Part shown: in pieces, positions 6,090-6,238 of the stretch
Numbering within the stretch: the stretch's first letter is position 1
How the letters are laid out: every line of letters begins with the position of its first letter
Made by a program: the position numbers and the translations under genes
Notes under the pieces: model-generated
The model's input: the letters and a program-made list of their open reading frames with translations, nothing else
What the model was told of the DNA's origin: nothing
Database searches by the model: none
Source of the DNA: JAVBKA01 sp031546715
GTDB lineage: Bacteria > Bacillota > Clostridia > Oscillospirales > UBA929
NCBI GenBank assembly: GCA_031546715.1
Contig: JAVBKA010000099.1
Location: 1-6,238, forward strand
Direction of reading: 5' to 3'
DNA length: 6,238 nt

Positions 6090-6238
6090 CTGCAAAAACG
6101 TAATATATTTAACACATTTGTAAAGCTGCTTTTGGATTGCATCTTCTGCTGGCTTAGTTGGTTTGGCGCAATTTTCCTCTTCACATATTTGTTCAAAACT
6201 GATGTGTATACGCTTGCATTCATATATAAATATTTCTG
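6090..6238 (+). CDS. N-terminus of a membrane protein, possibly a polysaccharide biosynthesis protein (partial; start codon uncertain)
   Basis: The frame through 6090 is open to the window end, giving about 49 residues. A short basic head (QKRNIFNTFVK) is followed by a hydrophobic stretch (LLLDCIFCWLSWFGAIFLF), then a lysine and a second hydrophobic stretch. This positive-inside layout is typical of a multi-span inner-membrane protein. Near a phosphoglycosyl transferase, a CapD/EpsC-type nucleotide-sugar dehydratase or other polysaccharide membrane protein is plausible but unproven. The start is odd. The ribosome binding site GGGGGAG (6074-6080) is nine bases before a CTG at 6090. The nearby ATG (6083) lies in another frame and stops after six codons. 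Either CTG initiates, or one base is extra in the A-run at 6094-6098, in which case the protein begins MTSAKRNIF from the ATG. A good promoter lies upstream, which supports a real gene here. Confidence 0.5.
   Translation, partial: MQKRNIFNTFVKLLLDCIFCWLSWFGAIFLFTYLFKTDVYTLAFIYKYF

Noticed and set aside
6017..6223. 68-codon minus-strand open frame at the right end
   Set aside because: It runs opposite the promoter, ribosome binding site and membrane-protein frame of the plus strand, and its protein has no recognisable feature.
1..6238. CRISPR arrays, tRNA or rRNA genes, insertion sequences, phage attachment sites
   Set aside because: No direct repeat array, cloverleaf, rRNA segment or transposase-like protein was seen on either strand.

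Overview
The window is bacterial and looks like a low-to-mid GC Firmicute, most likely an anaerobic gut-type clostridium (Oscillospirales or Lachnospirales). This rests on gene content, GGAGG-type ribosome binding sites, TTG start codons, textbook TTGACA/TATTAT promoters, and compact operons with hairpin terminators. No rRNA or other taxonomic marker is present, so the placement is tentative.

The left two thirds (1-4484) is a plus-strand sugar or polyol catabolic cluster. It begins with the 3' end of a thiamine-diphosphate-dependent dehydrogenase E1 beta-type (transketolase C-terminal) protein. Next come a medium-chain dehydrogenase of the L-sorbose-1-phosphate reductase type, a short-chain dehydrogenase of the sorbitol-6-phosphate 2-dehydrogenase type, and a PHP-domain metal-dependent hydrolase. 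The two dehydrogenases are 14 bp apart. They could link L-sorbose-1-phosphate, sorbitol-6-phosphate and fructose-6-phosphate, or do the equivalent chemistry on a related keto-sugar/polyol pair. The PHP protein could act on a phosphorylated intermediate, and the role of the E1 enzyme is open. Two inverted repeats lie between the second dehydrogenase and the PHP gene. One is a perfect 13-bp hairpin that would cover the best ribosome binding site of the PHP gene. The cluster ends at a strong GCAA-loop terminator (4439-4484).

A new unit starts immediately. A near-consensus promoter (4483-4511) overlaps the terminator's T-tract and drives sfsA, a monocistronic nuclease/sugar-fermentation-stimulation homologue. 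sfsA converges on a minus-strand gene for a small PglC-like phosphoglycosyl transferase (5264-5863), the initiating enzyme of a polysaccharide or glycoconjugate pathway.

The right end (5864-6089) is a divergent regulatory region. Two sigma-A-type promoters point away from each other, and their -35 boxes form the arms of a 10-bp inverted repeat. The plus-strand promoter leads to the start of a membrane protein that runs off the window. The only good reading frame there has no ATG, GTG or TTG at its ribosome binding site. It either uses a CTG start at 6090 or carries a one-base frameshift in an A-run. Its neighbour suggests a cell-surface polysaccharide locus beginning here.
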